The notes beneath the pieces are model-generated. The model searched no databases. It was not told the DNA's origin and saw only the letters and a program-made list of their open reading frames with translations. Both the position numbers and the translations under genes were made by a program. This document shows, in pieces, positions 52,686-62,990 of a stretch of DNA of 64,000 nucleotides (position 1 is its first letter; every line of letters begins with the position of its first letter). The stretch lies in the NCBI RefSeq assembly GCF_024139115.2, contig NC_085139.1:102906158-102970157 (forward strand), read 5' to 3'. The stretch comes from Armigeres subalbatus (taxonomy: Eukaryota > Arthropoda > Insecta > Diptera > Culicidae).

Positions 52686-54158
52686 GTGGAAGGGGCAATC
52701 GACAATGTCATTTCTGAGAGAATGCAATGGGCTCTAAAAACTTATCCATTTATGTGTATTCAGGAAGGCCTTAGCATTAATCCGTCGAAAATTGTAATTG
52801 TACCATTCACTAGGGAAAGAAAACTTGATCTAAAAGCTCTAAAGCTTGGAGGACTAGAAATTCAGCTTAGTGAACAGGTCAAATACCTGGGAGTCATTCT
52901 GGATTCTAAACTGAACTGGAATGCTCATATTGAGTGTGCGATCGGAAAGGCAACTAGTGCCTTCTGGATAAGCTCTAAAACATTTGGACGAAAATGGGGC
53001 TTAAGACCAAAAATGATTAAATGGATGTATACTTCCATTATTCATCAAAAACTAACATACGCTGCTCTTGTATGGTGGCCAAAAATAAAAGAGGCTACTG
53101 CACAGAAGAAGCTGACAAAACTGCAAAGGTTAGTGTCCATTGCTATAACGGGAGCGATGCGTAGCACTCCTTCAAAATCGTTAGATGCAATTCTAAATCT
53201 GCTACCATTGTATGAATTCGTGCAGTTAGAAGCGGAAAAGAATATGCAAAAACTTAAACGATTGAAGTTATTCAAGTCAGGCGATTTAGTGGGCCACTTG
53301 AGTATCTCACAAAATTTTCAATATGGGCCAGTGATGAATATGCGTGGAGACTGGATGAAACCTGTGGAGAACTATGACATTCCTTATTACATACGTGAGC
53401 CATCACGTATGGACTGGGAAGTCGGAGGTCCCACTGTTCGGGACGGTTCCATGAAATTCTACACAGATGGCTCAAAAATAGGAACAAAAACGGGAACAGG
53501 AATCTTCGGCTCTGGGATATCGATCTCAGTGGCAATGGGAAACTATCCAACGGTGTTCCAAGCGGAGATTTTTGCTATAATGAAATGTGCAAATATCTGT
53601 GTAGAGAGGATATATAAATATGCAAATATTTGTATCTTCACAGATAGTCAAGCGGCACTCAAAGCATTAAGTAGCTTTAAATGTACATCAAAACTTGTCT
53701 GTGACTGCATTCTTTCATTGCGAAAAGTGTGCCAAGAGAACTCCGTAAATCTGTTCTGGGCTCCAGGACACTGTGGCATTGAAGGTAATGAAAAAGCAGA
53801 CGAGCTTGCAAAACTAGGTTCAAACACACAGTTTATTGGCTCACACCCTTTCTGCGGTATATCATGCTGTACTATAAAAATGGAATTGAAATCCTGGGAA
53901 GCACAAAGGTTGATGACCAACTGGTTGGTTGCCGAAAAGTGTGCTCAATCAAAGAGATTTATAATTCCCAATGTTAAAGTAACCGAAAAGCTCTTGGAGC
54001 TCAGCAAGAGAGCTCTTTGCACCTTCACTGGCCTAATAACCGGACACTGCCCGAGCAGATATCACTTGAAAAATATTGGCCAGATTCAGAATGATATCTG
54101 TCGTTTCTGTAACATGGAACGTAAAACCTCGGAACATCTGGCCCCCCTCCACTCATAA
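52686..54158 (+). CDS. RT thumb and RNase H part of the Lian/LOA-like ORF2
   Basis: A long open 490-codon segment. RT end: VKYLGVILDSKLNWNAHI, YTSIIHQKLTYAALVWWPK. RNase H with all acidic residues: MKFYTDGSKIGTKTGTGIFG, TVFQAEIFAIMKC, CIFTDSQAALKALSS, FWAPGHCGIEGNEKADELAK. The end has a Cys-x2-Cys..His motif (ICRFCNMERKTSEH). Such RNase H domains remove RNA during target-primed synthesis. It has no genuine start of its own. Confidence 0.9.
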   Translation: MEGAIDNVISERMQWALKTYPFMCIQEGLSINPSKIVIVPFTRERKLDLKALKLGGLEIQLSEQVKYLGVILDSKLNWNAHIECAIGKATSAFWISSKTFGRKWGLRPKMIKWMYTSIIHQKLTYAALVWWPKIKEATAQKKLTKLQRLVSIAITGAMRSTPSKSLDAILNLLPLYEFVQLEAEKNMQKLKRLKLFKSGDLVGHLSISQNFQYGPVMNMRGDWMKPVENYDIPYYIREPSRMDWEVGGPTVRDGSMKFYTDGSKIGTKTGTGIFGSGISISVAMGNYPTVFQAEIFAIMKCANICVERIYKYANICIFTDSQAALKALSSFKCTSKLVCDCILSLRKVCQENSVNLFWAPGHCGIEGNEKADELAKLGSNTQFIGSHPFCGISCCTIKMELKSWEAQRLMTNWLVAEKCAQSKRFIIPNVKVTEKLLELSKRALCTFTGLITGHCPSRYHLKNIGQIQNDICRFCNMERKTSEHLAPLHS

Positions 54159-54215
54159 CATTTGTTTCATGGATGCTCAAGTGTGTAATCATGGCATTCA
54201 ATAAAGGTTTGTAAA

Positions 54216-54460
54216 CATCCGAAAAATAATGTGAGTAATTGACTGCAAGCGTAAATTTTATTTTCAATAACTTTTGCTAACGAAAATAAAGTCTATCTAG
54301 ATAGACATAAAGCTAATTTTCAAATAAACGTCCTGAGAATCCTGAGATCTAGCATTTTATTAAATAAATTTTCATCCCAAACTAAATCCGTGCCAAACCC
54401 GCGCGAAGTCCTAAAATCGTTATGTAAATCCGCCCCAAATCCGTAGTCGTAACAACCCTG
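54216..54460. other. No gene seen
   Basis: AT-rich end of the retrotransposon and spacer with CTAGATAGAC repeats. Confidence 0.3.
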
Positions 54461-54499
54461 CATGAGAAATATAGAGAAAGATACAAAGTAGGAGAATGG

Positions 54500-54580
54500 A
54501 ACGGACCTGGGATTGAACCCACGATCTCCTGCGTATGAGGCAGAAGCAGTAGCCATATGACTACCAAGCCCGTTTCGGGA
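54500..54580 (-). ncRNA. tRNA-like (SINE-type) segment, CAT anticodon position
   Basis: Minus strand: GGCTTGGTAGTCATATGGCT (A-box-like), CTGCCTCATACGCAG forming a stem with a 7-nt loop whose centre is CAT, and GGTTCAATCCC, a perfect B box. Terminal stem pairing is poor and no CCA-proximal stem is clear, so it is more likely a SINE head or tRNA-derived repeat than a tRNA-Met gene. Confidence 0.45.
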
Positions 54581-54628
54581 AGAAATCCAGCTGACAAAAA
54601 CCCAGCATTTTCTCCAAGGAACCATAAG

Positions 54629-55060
54629 TTTGGGGCTATACTTGTATATTTCTAGGAAGCATCACATTCTACGCTAGCCACAGAAGAAAAACTTCATCCA
54701 AAAGCCCCGAAATTGAGGAACGCATCGAAATTCAATCGGGACGATTCAATCTTAAGGGGAAAGCAGCTAACAATGCAACCACGCGGACTTCGACACCATT
54801 CATCGGATGCCGACACCAAAAGTACAATTCCCATGGTAAAGACGCGACACCAAGGTACACCACAAATAGCAAATCGTCGACGAACACCAGGACCGCTGAC
54901 GCAGCGCATAGGAAACGTGGACAATGAACTTCAGACCCCGATCGCCTGATCGGGCAAACTGCTAACGTAGAATATTTAGGGCCTAGGTAGGTTTCTTGAA
55001 ATCAGAATGGAAAAATAAAGCTCAGTTCGATTTGTGAATTCTTTTTTTTTTTTTTTTTTT
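54629..55060 (+). repeat. Gypsy LTR remnant
   Basis: AATAAAGCTCAGTTCGATTTGTGAATTC at 55014 matches the R/U5 part of element A LTR (AATAAAGCAATCAGTTCGATTTAGA), and a poly-T run follows. The ORF 54713-54949 is within it and not a gene. Confidence 0.6.
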
Positions 55061-56124
55061 CGGTGGTTAATTCGCATAGCAGAAACGTCAGCAGTTAATC
55101 GAAAAACTTAAAAAAAAGATCAGATATTGCTTAGATTTAAAAAAACACATAATGGTAAAAAAGAAGCCCAATAACGCCTGAGAAACGGCCTGCGTTGTGT
55201 TTGTTCTCATGGAAAATGTTTTGACTCAATGAAAGGATGTCTAACCTGGGATTTAGACCTTAATAAATCATGAAAAGATACTAAATTTGAAATTACTTTT
55301 ATGCAGGTTCTGTTATTAAAACAACTAACATAGATTCTTCAAGCTTCAAACCACAATCAGTAATATACATCCAAATTTCGGATTCACAAGTTTTTTCCGA
55401 TCAAATCTAAACAAAACTATCAATTCGACTACGTGGTTGTAATGACTGCACGGCAGATCATCCTTGATCTCGAATATTGGTTTCGTTTTAGAAGCACACA
55501 ATTTCAAATCACCGATTTGTTTACATATTTTAACTCCAAAATAACTTTGAATAAAAGTTATTTTGGACAAAATTTAAATATTTACAATATGATGATGCCC
55601 GAAGTATGCAAAATTAATATTGATATCAATTTCCAAATATTCAAAATTCAGTAACTAAATAATCAGTTAGCCGCCGTAATTATTAAATGTTATGTTACCA
55701 GGTTTTGCCCAATGCTCTCAACAATAAATATCTTATAATTATTAATACTCGATCAATTATCTTCATAAAATGCTGAACGGCGATTATGTACCGGATCTTC
55801 TGATAAATCTACACTGGGATCACAATGTGTTTGAAAGAGAGTACTTACTGTCAATAGAACCTAATTATCCTGGGTGGGACATTATTCACTGAATTCATTC
55901 GTATAACAAATGCATTTTATAAGTAACCAAATGGAATGCAAATAAACTACTCTTTTGCCATTGTTGTGTGCTTCACGGGATAAACTAATCGCCAAAACAA
56001 ATCATCACTATTATCATTTCCATTGCATTCCATCCGGTTACTGTCCACCTGTCCTACTATATCACGCACCATCGTAAGAAAAAAAAAGTATGGCCACTCG
56101 CTTCTCCCACCCATCCCCGCCAGT
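55061..56124. other. No gene seen downstream of the zinc-finger gene
   Basis: AT-rich; may hold the 3' UTR or an intron of the minus-strand gene. ORFs are short and lack domains. Confidence 0.4.
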
Positions 56125-57276
56125 CTACTTACTCTTAATGATCATCACCTTTTTCGCCTTCCGATGCTTGCTGTGTACTTTCGTGATGTGTCGATTTAGC
56201 GTGTACCCCCGGAGGAACTTCAGCCCGCAGTACTCGCAGGCTGTCACCGTCAAACCGGGCGCCAGCTCGCCGTGCACCTCGTACATGTGCCGCTTCAGGT
56301 TGTAGGACTTCGTAAATCGCATCTGGCACGGATCGCACGCCAGCGAGCATCGCGTGCCCCGGTCCCACGCGTGAACATTGTCCATGTGCTGCTCGAAATC
56401 GTAGTGCGTTGCGAAGCTCTCCTGGCACACCTCGCAGTCCGGCGGGGGTTTGTTCGGGTCCAGTTTCCCCTTTCGGAATGCCACCCGAGCGGGGCGCGAA
56501 TCCGATGAAATGTTGGCTGGTGGCGACGACGCAGATGGTGGTACCGGCAGCCCAATTAAGCCGGGACTGCTGCCACCGAGGGAAATCTGATTCACTTGCA
56601 CCGAAATTGAGAGACTACTCGTCTGCGAGTAGAGCGAAATCTCTGCCGGTGACTGGAAACTACTGCTGTTGGCTAATACAAGACTAGAATCTGTTGACTG
56701 TGGTTCTTCCCCTTCATCTTCATCGTCGTCGTCCTCGTCATCTGGCTCGTCCTTACAGTCATCTATCACAATCGTTGGAGGTTCTTCCTCCTCTTTAATT
56801 AGCACGTCCGGTTCTATAGGAATTATTTGATGTTGTGCTACTTTTCCAGCAACTGCGGCTGCGGCCGCCGCCAGCTGCTGCTCAGCAGCTAAACGTCGCT
56901 CTTCTTCCTCCTGTCGCTCTTTCTCGAGTTCTCTCCGTGTTCGAATCATCACATCCTGCCGGAGGCATTCTTCTCGGAACTGGCAAAACAAATCCAACAT
57001 TTGCAGACACTTGTCGCAGATGACCGCACCGGAGTCCTGCGTTCGGGTCAGAATAACCGACGTCAAAACGTCGATCATACGAACGAGCTCGTCTTTCGGA
57101 TCTTCGTCGCCGGGAGGAAACAGCGGATGTATGACAACCCCCTCCGAGGCGCACAGTCTACAGAAATATTCCAATGGGCTGCGGAAGGGTGAGGAATCGA
57201 AAAATTGTTAAGGGTAGGATTGTATTTGGAAATTGTGGATCAATTCAAAAAATACTTACTATTCATCATTTTCCAT
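56125..57276 (-). CDS. ZAD and C2H2 zinc-finger protein (host gene, two exons seen)
   Basis: Nuclear DNA-binding protein of the insect ZAD family. The large exon (57178-56125) encodes a ZAD zinc-binding domain (FCRLCASEG ... ICDKCLQMLDLFCQFREEC), a charged helix, an acidic stretch (EDDDDEDEGEE), a Ser/Pro linker and three C2H2 fingers (CEVCQESFATHYDFEQHMDN; CDPCQMRFTKSYNLKRHMYE; CEYCGLKFLRGYTLNRHITK). Upstream in frame there is no ATG before a stop. An 81-bp intron (57259-57179, GTAAGT..CCGCAG) joins a 17-nt exon (57276-57260, ATGGAAAATGATGAATA), giving the start MENDEYPLEYFCRLC. ZAD domains dimerise. The 3' end is either TAG 56127-56125 or a donor GTAAGT at 56132. Confidence 0.9.
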
Positions 57277-57539
57277 TGCATCCACCGACGATTGTGTGTA
57301 CGTTGCACAAGATACGCTTGCGGATATTTTTGCTTTCCTAAGCAGAATTTGAATTCTTATTTCACAATCGCGTCTGTCCGGAAACCAACGCATATATTGC
57401 AGGACCAGGTTTTATTTACAAGCGATGATGGTGCGGTGTGACCATGGGGAGGGTGCGACATCGTTTTGGCAGCGTTGGCAGCTGACGCAAGAAGTGAGAA
57501 CAAAATTTGTTGTCAATAATTTGTCACTTTTTTGCTGTC
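57277..57539 (-). promoter_or_regulatory. Probable 5' flank of the zinc-finger gene
   Basis: Sequence upstream of the start on the minus strand. No TATA box is evident. Low-copy-looking, with no other gene in it. Confidence 0.35.
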
Positions 57540-57680
57540 AAGGGTCTGTTCAAATATTACGTAACGCAATAGGTGGGGGATTGTTTCATTTTTGTTACAG
57601 ATACAGTCAATTTATTTGTTTCGCGGATGACATGGACATGCATGGACATTAGGGTCTCGCCGACATTTCTCATCAACACG
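57540..57680. repeat. MITE end, GGGTCTGTTCAAATATTACG type
   Basis: AAGGGTCTGTTCAAATATTACGTAACGC followed by GGTGGGGGA is a familiar type of mosquito MITE terminus. The opposite end was not found. Confidence 0.5.
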
Positions 57681-58563
57681 CCCGGATAAAAAATTACAGT
57701 ACCTTGTATGGTTAAAACCATTAGAATACTATAGATTGTGTGGCAAACAATAAAATCTACTGTACATTTATTGTAGTTTTCTAACGGTGGAAATACACAT
57801 ATATTGTACTAACCATAAAACCACAATGAACCTTAATGTCAACAATGAATTCTATAATGTTTTTATTGTTTGCAATTGTTGATGGAAAATCTAATCAAAA
57901 TTCAAAATTATTCTTTTTCGTTGATCAGAAAATCTTTTCTGATGTTAAAAATAATATGGTTTTTAAAATACTATAGTATTGTACTATATATTGAAGCATC
58001 CAAGAAGTTGGAAAATTCTTGTGGCGACACCCACTTTTGCACCGCATCGCCACTGAATCACTTCTGATTTTACTCTTAAGAGTAAAGAGATTCAGTTTCT
58101 CTGCAAATTTTAGAACACTATAATTCTATATTGAATCTGGGGGAAAATTGAACAAGGTCGCTGGTTTCCTCAGCAGTGTTGTATTCATATATGAAAGATT
58201 TTCAATAAAATGAAATCATTATGTTGCTGCAATGGGAGGCGCCGTAGTTGCAAAGTGGATTGATCCGCAGATAAAATAACGCATTCATACACCAACACAA
58301 TTGAAAAATTGTTTAAAACTGCAGAAAATAGAACAGATTTCTCTCTTAAATATATTTATTTCATTCAGAGACATTAAAATCATTCTAGCAACACTGTCGT
58401 TTTGACCATGTTTTCGTTTGTATCCGATCCGAGTTTATGTTTATTTTTTATCTTGCCAATCAGAATGTCGTGATTAGAGGCCTCTAGTCGTGATCATCGT
58501 AATTGATCCTTTGGTATCTTCATGTCCGGCGACTAGGGAGCTTGGGTATCCCGAGGTAGTTTG

Positions 58564-58713
58564 ATGGCAGATCAGCAGCGGCTCAACGCAAAAGGCTGGA
58601 AACGATCCATTCGAACACCAAAACCGGAGCTAAGGTTACGTTACGTCGGTTTTTCTGTTGGTCATCAGAACAACAAGAGCGGCTTCTTCCTGAAGAAGTT
58701 CCCACTCGGAAAG
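58564..58713 (+). CDS. Unrecognised two-exon gene, exon 1
   Basis: The ATG at 58564 opens 50 codons (MADQQRLNAKGWKRSIRTPK ... LKKFPLGK) ending exactly at a donor AAG|GTAAGA. Basic protein. The intron 58714-58820 is 107 bp and ends TTTATTATAG. Phase 0. The protein is not recognised. It lies inside the CCCGGATAAAA-bounded segment. Confidence 0.5.
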
Positions 58714-58820
58714 GTAAGATGATTTATTTGTTTGGTGCAAAAGAACCCAGTGACAAGTATAAACAATCTTCAATTGATATTTTGAAAAAATATTTCAGTT
58801 AATTGACAAATTTATTATAG

Positions 58821-59027
58821 GTTTCTGCCGTCGACACTATCAAATTTCTGACCAGAAGGAACGCAATTGCATACTACGTCGCGATGGTTCAGCTGCGTGG
58901 CAAGACCGATATTGAGAAGCCCAAAGTACTGTCGTTCCTGTCCCTAACCGACAATGAGCTGCTACCGGCAGTGTGCACCTGGGTCTTTTCCATCATACGG
59001 ACCGGAGGAGCTGGGCATCAGGAATGA
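58821..59027 (+). CDS. Unrecognised two-exon gene, exon 2
   Basis: Continues in phase with 68 codons (VSAVDTIKFLTRRNAIAYYV ... VCTWVFSIIRTGGAGHQE) to TGA at 59025-59027, giving 118 residues. GC content and codon pattern are clearly different from the AT-rich flanks. Downstream to 59450 more GC-rich sequence gives broken frames (for example a stretch reading WYGSVWFSREQELCITKC), so the gene may be a decayed longer one. Function unknown. Confidence 0.5.
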   Translation, partial: VSAVDTIKFLTRRNAIAYYVAMVQLRGKTDIEKPKVLSFLSLTDNELLPAVCTWVFSIIRTGGAGHQE

Positions 59028-59450
59028 AAGAAAGAGAAGGAGCCAAGGCCGAACCTTGCCTTGAACCTTGTTAGATGTCGCCGAGGTCGAGGCCGAGGTG
59101 GTTCTGTTCCATGTATTGCCAAAGGGAACGTTCAATCCGGTACAACTTTGGCGACTTCAAGCATTGCTACTCGAACGAAGATGAACTAAGTCCATCCGTT
59201 ACTTCTGACAGAAGTTCAACTAGCAAACTACTTCAGCTGGTACGGTAGCGTTTGGTTCTCGCGAGAGCAGGAACTGTGCATTACGAAGTGTATACGAGTG
59301 GAAGAAACTGGATACCAGCTCAGACGAAACCAAGGAAGTGCTGAAACAATACTTCAGCCGAGATTTCAGCTGATCCGGTGTCGATAAGGGAGGCCGCATG
59401 TTCAAGAGGAAATATTCAAGAATGCTTGCTGGCACTCAGCCATAACAGCG
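59028..59450 (+). pseudogene. GC-rich decayed coding-like stretch
   Basis: Same composition as the two exons upstream, but with stops in all frames. It may be the rest of the same ancestral gene. Confidence 0.3.
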
Positions 59451-59510
59451 GGCACAGTTTTTTTGTCTTTATCAAAGAGGGTTCCAGCCCGAGGCTGGCT
59501 CATCTCTTAA

Positions 59511-59562
59511 ACTAAATCAGGTTAATTTCTCTCTTAAACTGAATCAGGTTAATTTAATCAGG
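59511..59562 (+). repeat. Tandem duplication CTCTTAAACTAAATCAGGTTAA
   Basis: Two near-identical 28-bp units in a row. Confidence 0.85.
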
Positions 59563-59796
59563 TGGAAGTCAAACGTGTCATTGCTGCCATGTCATTCGGC
59601 TTGAAGGTAATGATGAAAAAGAGGAGTAACTTGTATTCTCATCTCTTATCTTTCTAAATCAAACAGAAAATCGTGAAAATCAAATAACCATGCATTAAAT
59701 AAGATCCGAAAAAACTTAGTTCATAAAATAATACAAACACTCAGTACAGCCTGTATAATAACAACACATTAAAAAGAAAATTATTTAGCCATTTTT

Positions 59797-59975
59797 TAGT
59801 GGAATGTTTTCATTGTCATTAGACGAGTTTAGCACAATTCCATTTAATTCCACCACCTCGTAATACTTTTACATATACGTATTTCGACCTCAACTGTAAG
59901 GTCGTCTTCAGTGTCTCGTACTTGATACTCGACAATGTCGAAAATGGAATTGTGCTAAACTCGTCTTTTGACAGT
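59797..59975. repeat. Dispersed repeat with ACGTATTTCGACCT, copy 2
   Basis: Matches 42875-43035 and adds TAAGGTCGTCTTCAGTGTCTCG. TTAGACGAGTTTAGCACAAT at the left and ATTGTGCTAAACTCGTCTTT at the right are inverted, so it is a foldback MITE. Confidence 0.75.
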
Positions 59976-60658
59976 AAACACATAAAAGTTAATTTTTGAT
60001 TGTTGACTAAAATTGAATCAGGATAGATTTTAATTAAACTTAAAAGAAATTTACAATATGATTTTTTGATTTACAATTAATTTTATTAACAGGGAAAAAT
60101 CGACATTTCTTGCGAGACGCAAAAAATGATTTACAGCATTACAATTTAATATTACAAAGTGTAATAATGGTTTGTAAAGATTTGAATCATTTTTTGAACC
60201 TCACGAGAAATGTGGATTTTTTTTCTCTGTTAGTAAAATAAATTGTAAACCATTAAATAAATTGTATTGTATTTTTATTGGAATACTGGAATACATTAAT
60301 TCTAAAATTTATTGTACTTCTATAGCAAAACAATAAAAAAAAGTAAAGAAAAACATTAAAAACACGTAGTTTTCTATTGTTTTGTCCATGGAAATCATCC
60401 AATTGAAGAACCGTAAAGTCTATTGTTTTGCTCTGAATTTTGTATGGAAAATTTTCGAAATTTTTATTGTAAAGATACATAACAACCCCTATTTTTTATT
60501 GTAAAAGTCCCATTTACCATTCATTTTGTCGTGCAAAACCATACATTCTTATGCAATTTAATTGTAAATTTTCCATTACATTTACTGGTAATTCTTATGT
60601 AATAAATGGTGATGGAACAGTAAAATTTATGATTTTTTAATTATATTTTTTATCCGGG

Positions 60659-61317
60659 GAACGCACACACTTACCTCATTTCACCGTATTCGGTAAATTT
60701 TACCGAAATCTCAACAGCAGAACTGTTACCCCTGAAGCAAGTTAAGTTGCTTCAGGAAGTGTAGGGAACGGGATGTACTAGTTATTCATAACAGGTACAG
60801 CAAAACTTCACAAGGACGCCCTTATTCGTACTAACTACTCAGGGAATAGAAGGTCAAGAAGAGCCACCGTTGCTAACTAAAGCGTGAACCGGATACCTGG
60901 GACTCCCACAATATCCGCGGCGATAGTAACAAACGATGCCCTGTACGTATTTAGTGTTCAATTTTCAATTTTTAAATTTATAAGGAAATGATAGAAAGAA
61001 AGCAAATATTTGGAACGTGCTCACCAGTTTCCGAGACGATGACTTGATAACAAAGCGTTTAATTTCGAGAAATCAGACCCTAGATGCCTTTCGCTATTCT
61101 GATTTCTGTGAGTTAGCTTCTAGTGTGCCGTTGTAAGCGCGTTCAAAGTGGGTGTTTCATGATATGATCCTCTCCTAGTCGATTTAGAGAACACATATTA
61201 AAGTAAAAATATAAAATGAAAAAGGGAAAAGAATTCGAAGAAATCAAACGATTTGGAGCATGATTGGAAATGTTGAAATGTAAAATAAGGAATAAAGAGG
61301 AACAGAATAGCAAATTA
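60659..61317. other. No recognised gene
   Basis: Mixed composition; short inverted TTCGGTAAATTTTACCGAA at 60690 and GAAGCAAGTTAAGTTGCTTC at 60734. No supported gene. Confidence 0.35.
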
Positions 61318-61607
61318 CAGTGATCGTTCGCTAATTGGGGCACGACCTCACCCCAACTAGCGAATGCCGTTCGCTAATTGGGGCGTTTTGACGAGCGTCA
61401 ATGTTGTTTACTTTTTGCATTGAACAAAGGAAAATTTTACGCGCCAGAAAATATCGATCCCGCCAAACACGGAAACAAAATGTCAACGCGTTTTTGACAT
61501 CACATTCTGACGTTTAGCTGCTCTTTAATTGGGTTTCGACCCAATTAGCGAACCCCCAACTAAAAAACGCCCCAACTAGAAAAACCCCAATTAGCGAACG
61601 TTCACTG
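61318..61607. mobile_element. 290-bp Tc1/mariner-type MITE
   Basis: Ends CAGTGATCGTTCGCTAATTG and CAATTAGCGAACGTTCACTG, with TA on both sides. TTCGCTAATTGGGG recurs several times near both ends. Confidence 0.85.
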
Positions 61608-61865
61608 TATAACAAAACGAAAAGCTTCTCTGTTAGCTTCCTCAGGCAATCTTCGTCTGCAGCGGGTTGAAGTTCACCGATTTGTAGCTTCAGTGTCCTT
61701 TTTTTTCTTTGCATAACAAAAATGCTGGAGGCAAAAAAAAATGACGCACAGAAAACCAAACACGTCTTGATTTTCAGCTCCATCGTGCAGTTGTTGATAC
61801 CGGAAGTACAAATAAAATAACAATTGTAGTAAAAGTATGTTTAACGAACTCGGAGAATACCACAT
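61608..61865. other. No recognised gene
   Basis: A minus ORF (61783-61514) overlaps the MITE and is not supported. Confidence 0.3.
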
Positions 61866-62118
61866 CACAGACAAACAGACATAACACTCGTCAAATTTCC
61901 ATCGTTTACAGATTTACAGATCATTTCAAATAATCATTAGTTGGCCAATCGATCACGCGTGGCGTGCGCATCGGATTTGCTCTAGTTTGACGTTTGCTCA
62001 CTACCGCCATCTGGTTCGTTATTTGCCCAACTAACTGAAATCAACAGATGTTGTTGGTGTTTGCACGACGATGAATTTGATGAGTAAATGTTCAATATGT
62101 TATGTCTGTTTGTCTGTG
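61866..62118 (-). mobile_element. 253-bp MITE, CACAGACAAACAGAC family, copy 2
   Basis: Same ends and interior as 29499-29749 but in the opposite orientation (ACACTCGTCAAATTTCC at its left, GAATTTGATGAGTAAATG at its right). Confidence 0.88.
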
Positions 62119-62149
62119 CTTGAAGTTTCAAGTGTTTTGGGAGGTTTTT

Positions 62150-62400
62150 CTGCCTTCATCGGATGAGTTCTTATCCATTATTAAGACGTCTCCCTCCAAG
62201 AGGCGAGAATTTTTGCCTGCACCGGCTGGATTTTCATCCACCGCTCGGGCATCTCCCTCCGTTGAGGCGAGATTTTTTTTTGTTTGGTCGTCTCCCTCCT
62301 GTGAGGCGAGACATTTTTACCTGCACCGGTCGGATCTTCATCCGCCGCTTAGGTATCTCTCTCTTTTTAGAGACGAGATTTTTCGCTTTCCTTCTAATAC
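62150..62400. repeat. Diverged tandem duplication of about 118 bp
   Basis: The blocks CTCCCTCC..GAGGCGAGA..TTTTTxCCTGCACCGG..TTCATCC occur twice (from about 62191 and 62289), with a third partial GAGACGAGATTTTT. Confidence 0.75.
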
Positions 62401-62439
62401 TCACAATTTTCCAAATTATATTTCTAGATTGCTTTGAGA

Positions 62440-62666
62440 ATAGGTCGTATGTGCAAAAGAGAGATTCTCTTTGATCACGCTCTCTTTCGCTAATAAATCG
62501 GCTAGTTATGCATGTTTTGCTACGATTCCACTTCAGCATGATAGACAAAGCTATTGTCTTTGGATATCTGCCAAGAAATTCTAAGTAAACTTTTGTATAG
62601 TTTCGTAATAATCGAAAGAGAATAGATCCAAAGAGAGACTCTCTTTTGCACATACGACCTATTTTC
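62440..62666. mobile_element. 227-bp foldback MITE
   Basis: AATAGGTCGTATGTGCAAAAGAGAG at 62440 and CTCTCTTTTGCACATACGACCTATT ending at 62664 are inverted over about 40 bp. No clear target duplication. Confidence 0.8.
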
Positions 62667-62737
62667 AATGCACTCTAGATTTGATGTTTTAAGATATACC
62701 TCTCAGCACGCGTGGATTCTCGTCGCCAATATGTGGT

Positions 62738-62990
62738 CACAGACAAACAGACATAACATATTGAACATTTACTCATCAAATTCATCGTCGTGCAAACACC
62801 AACAACATCTGTTGATTTCAGTTAGTTGGGCAAATAACGAACCAGATGGCGGTAGTGAGCAAACGTCAAACTAGAGCAAATCCGATGCGCGCGCCACGCG
62901 TGATCGATTGGCCAACTAATGATTATTTGAAATGATCTGTAAATCTGTAAACGATGGAAATTTGACGAGTGTTATGTCTGTTTGTCTGTG
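62738..62990 (+). mobile_element. 253-bp MITE, CACAGACAAACAGAC family, copy 3
   Basis: Nearly identical to 61866-62118 in inverted orientation. Both copies are followed or preceded by CTT-GA-GT flanks without a clear duplication. Confidence 0.88.

Larger units (their letters stand above)
50551..54215 (+). mobile_element. RNase H-bearing non-LTR retrotransposon (Lian/LOA-like), 5'-truncated
   Basis: Order endonuclease, RT, RNase H and CCHC end, truncated at the 5' side within the endonuclease. It is inserted in or next to a degenerate repeat. It carries a 393-bp MITE (51821-52213). The combination with RNase H points to the I/LOA/R1 group; Lian of Aedes is the nearest type by memory of architecture. 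Confidence 0.75.
57681..60658. mobile_element. Candidate 3-kb element with CCCGGATAAAAAAT ends
   Basis: CCCGGATAAAAAATTA at 57681 and TAATTATATTTTTTATCCGGG ending at 60658 are inverted. Both subterminal zones are AT-rich with repeated TTTACAAT/ATTGTAAA and CAATAAAA motifs. No target duplication could be set, so it may be two MITEs either side of host sequence. Confidence 0.5.

Noticed and set aside
54500..54580. A functional tRNA-Met gene.
   Set aside because: Good B box and anticodon-like loop, but no consistent acceptor stem; more likely a SINE head.
56135..57192. ORFs on both strands overlapping the zinc-finger exon.
   Set aside because: Alternative frames of a GC-rich exon; only the frame with ZAD and C2H2 motifs is supported.
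61514..61783. 89-codon minus ORF with hydrophobic stretches.
   Set aside because: Overlaps the Tc1-type MITE end and has no recognisable domain.
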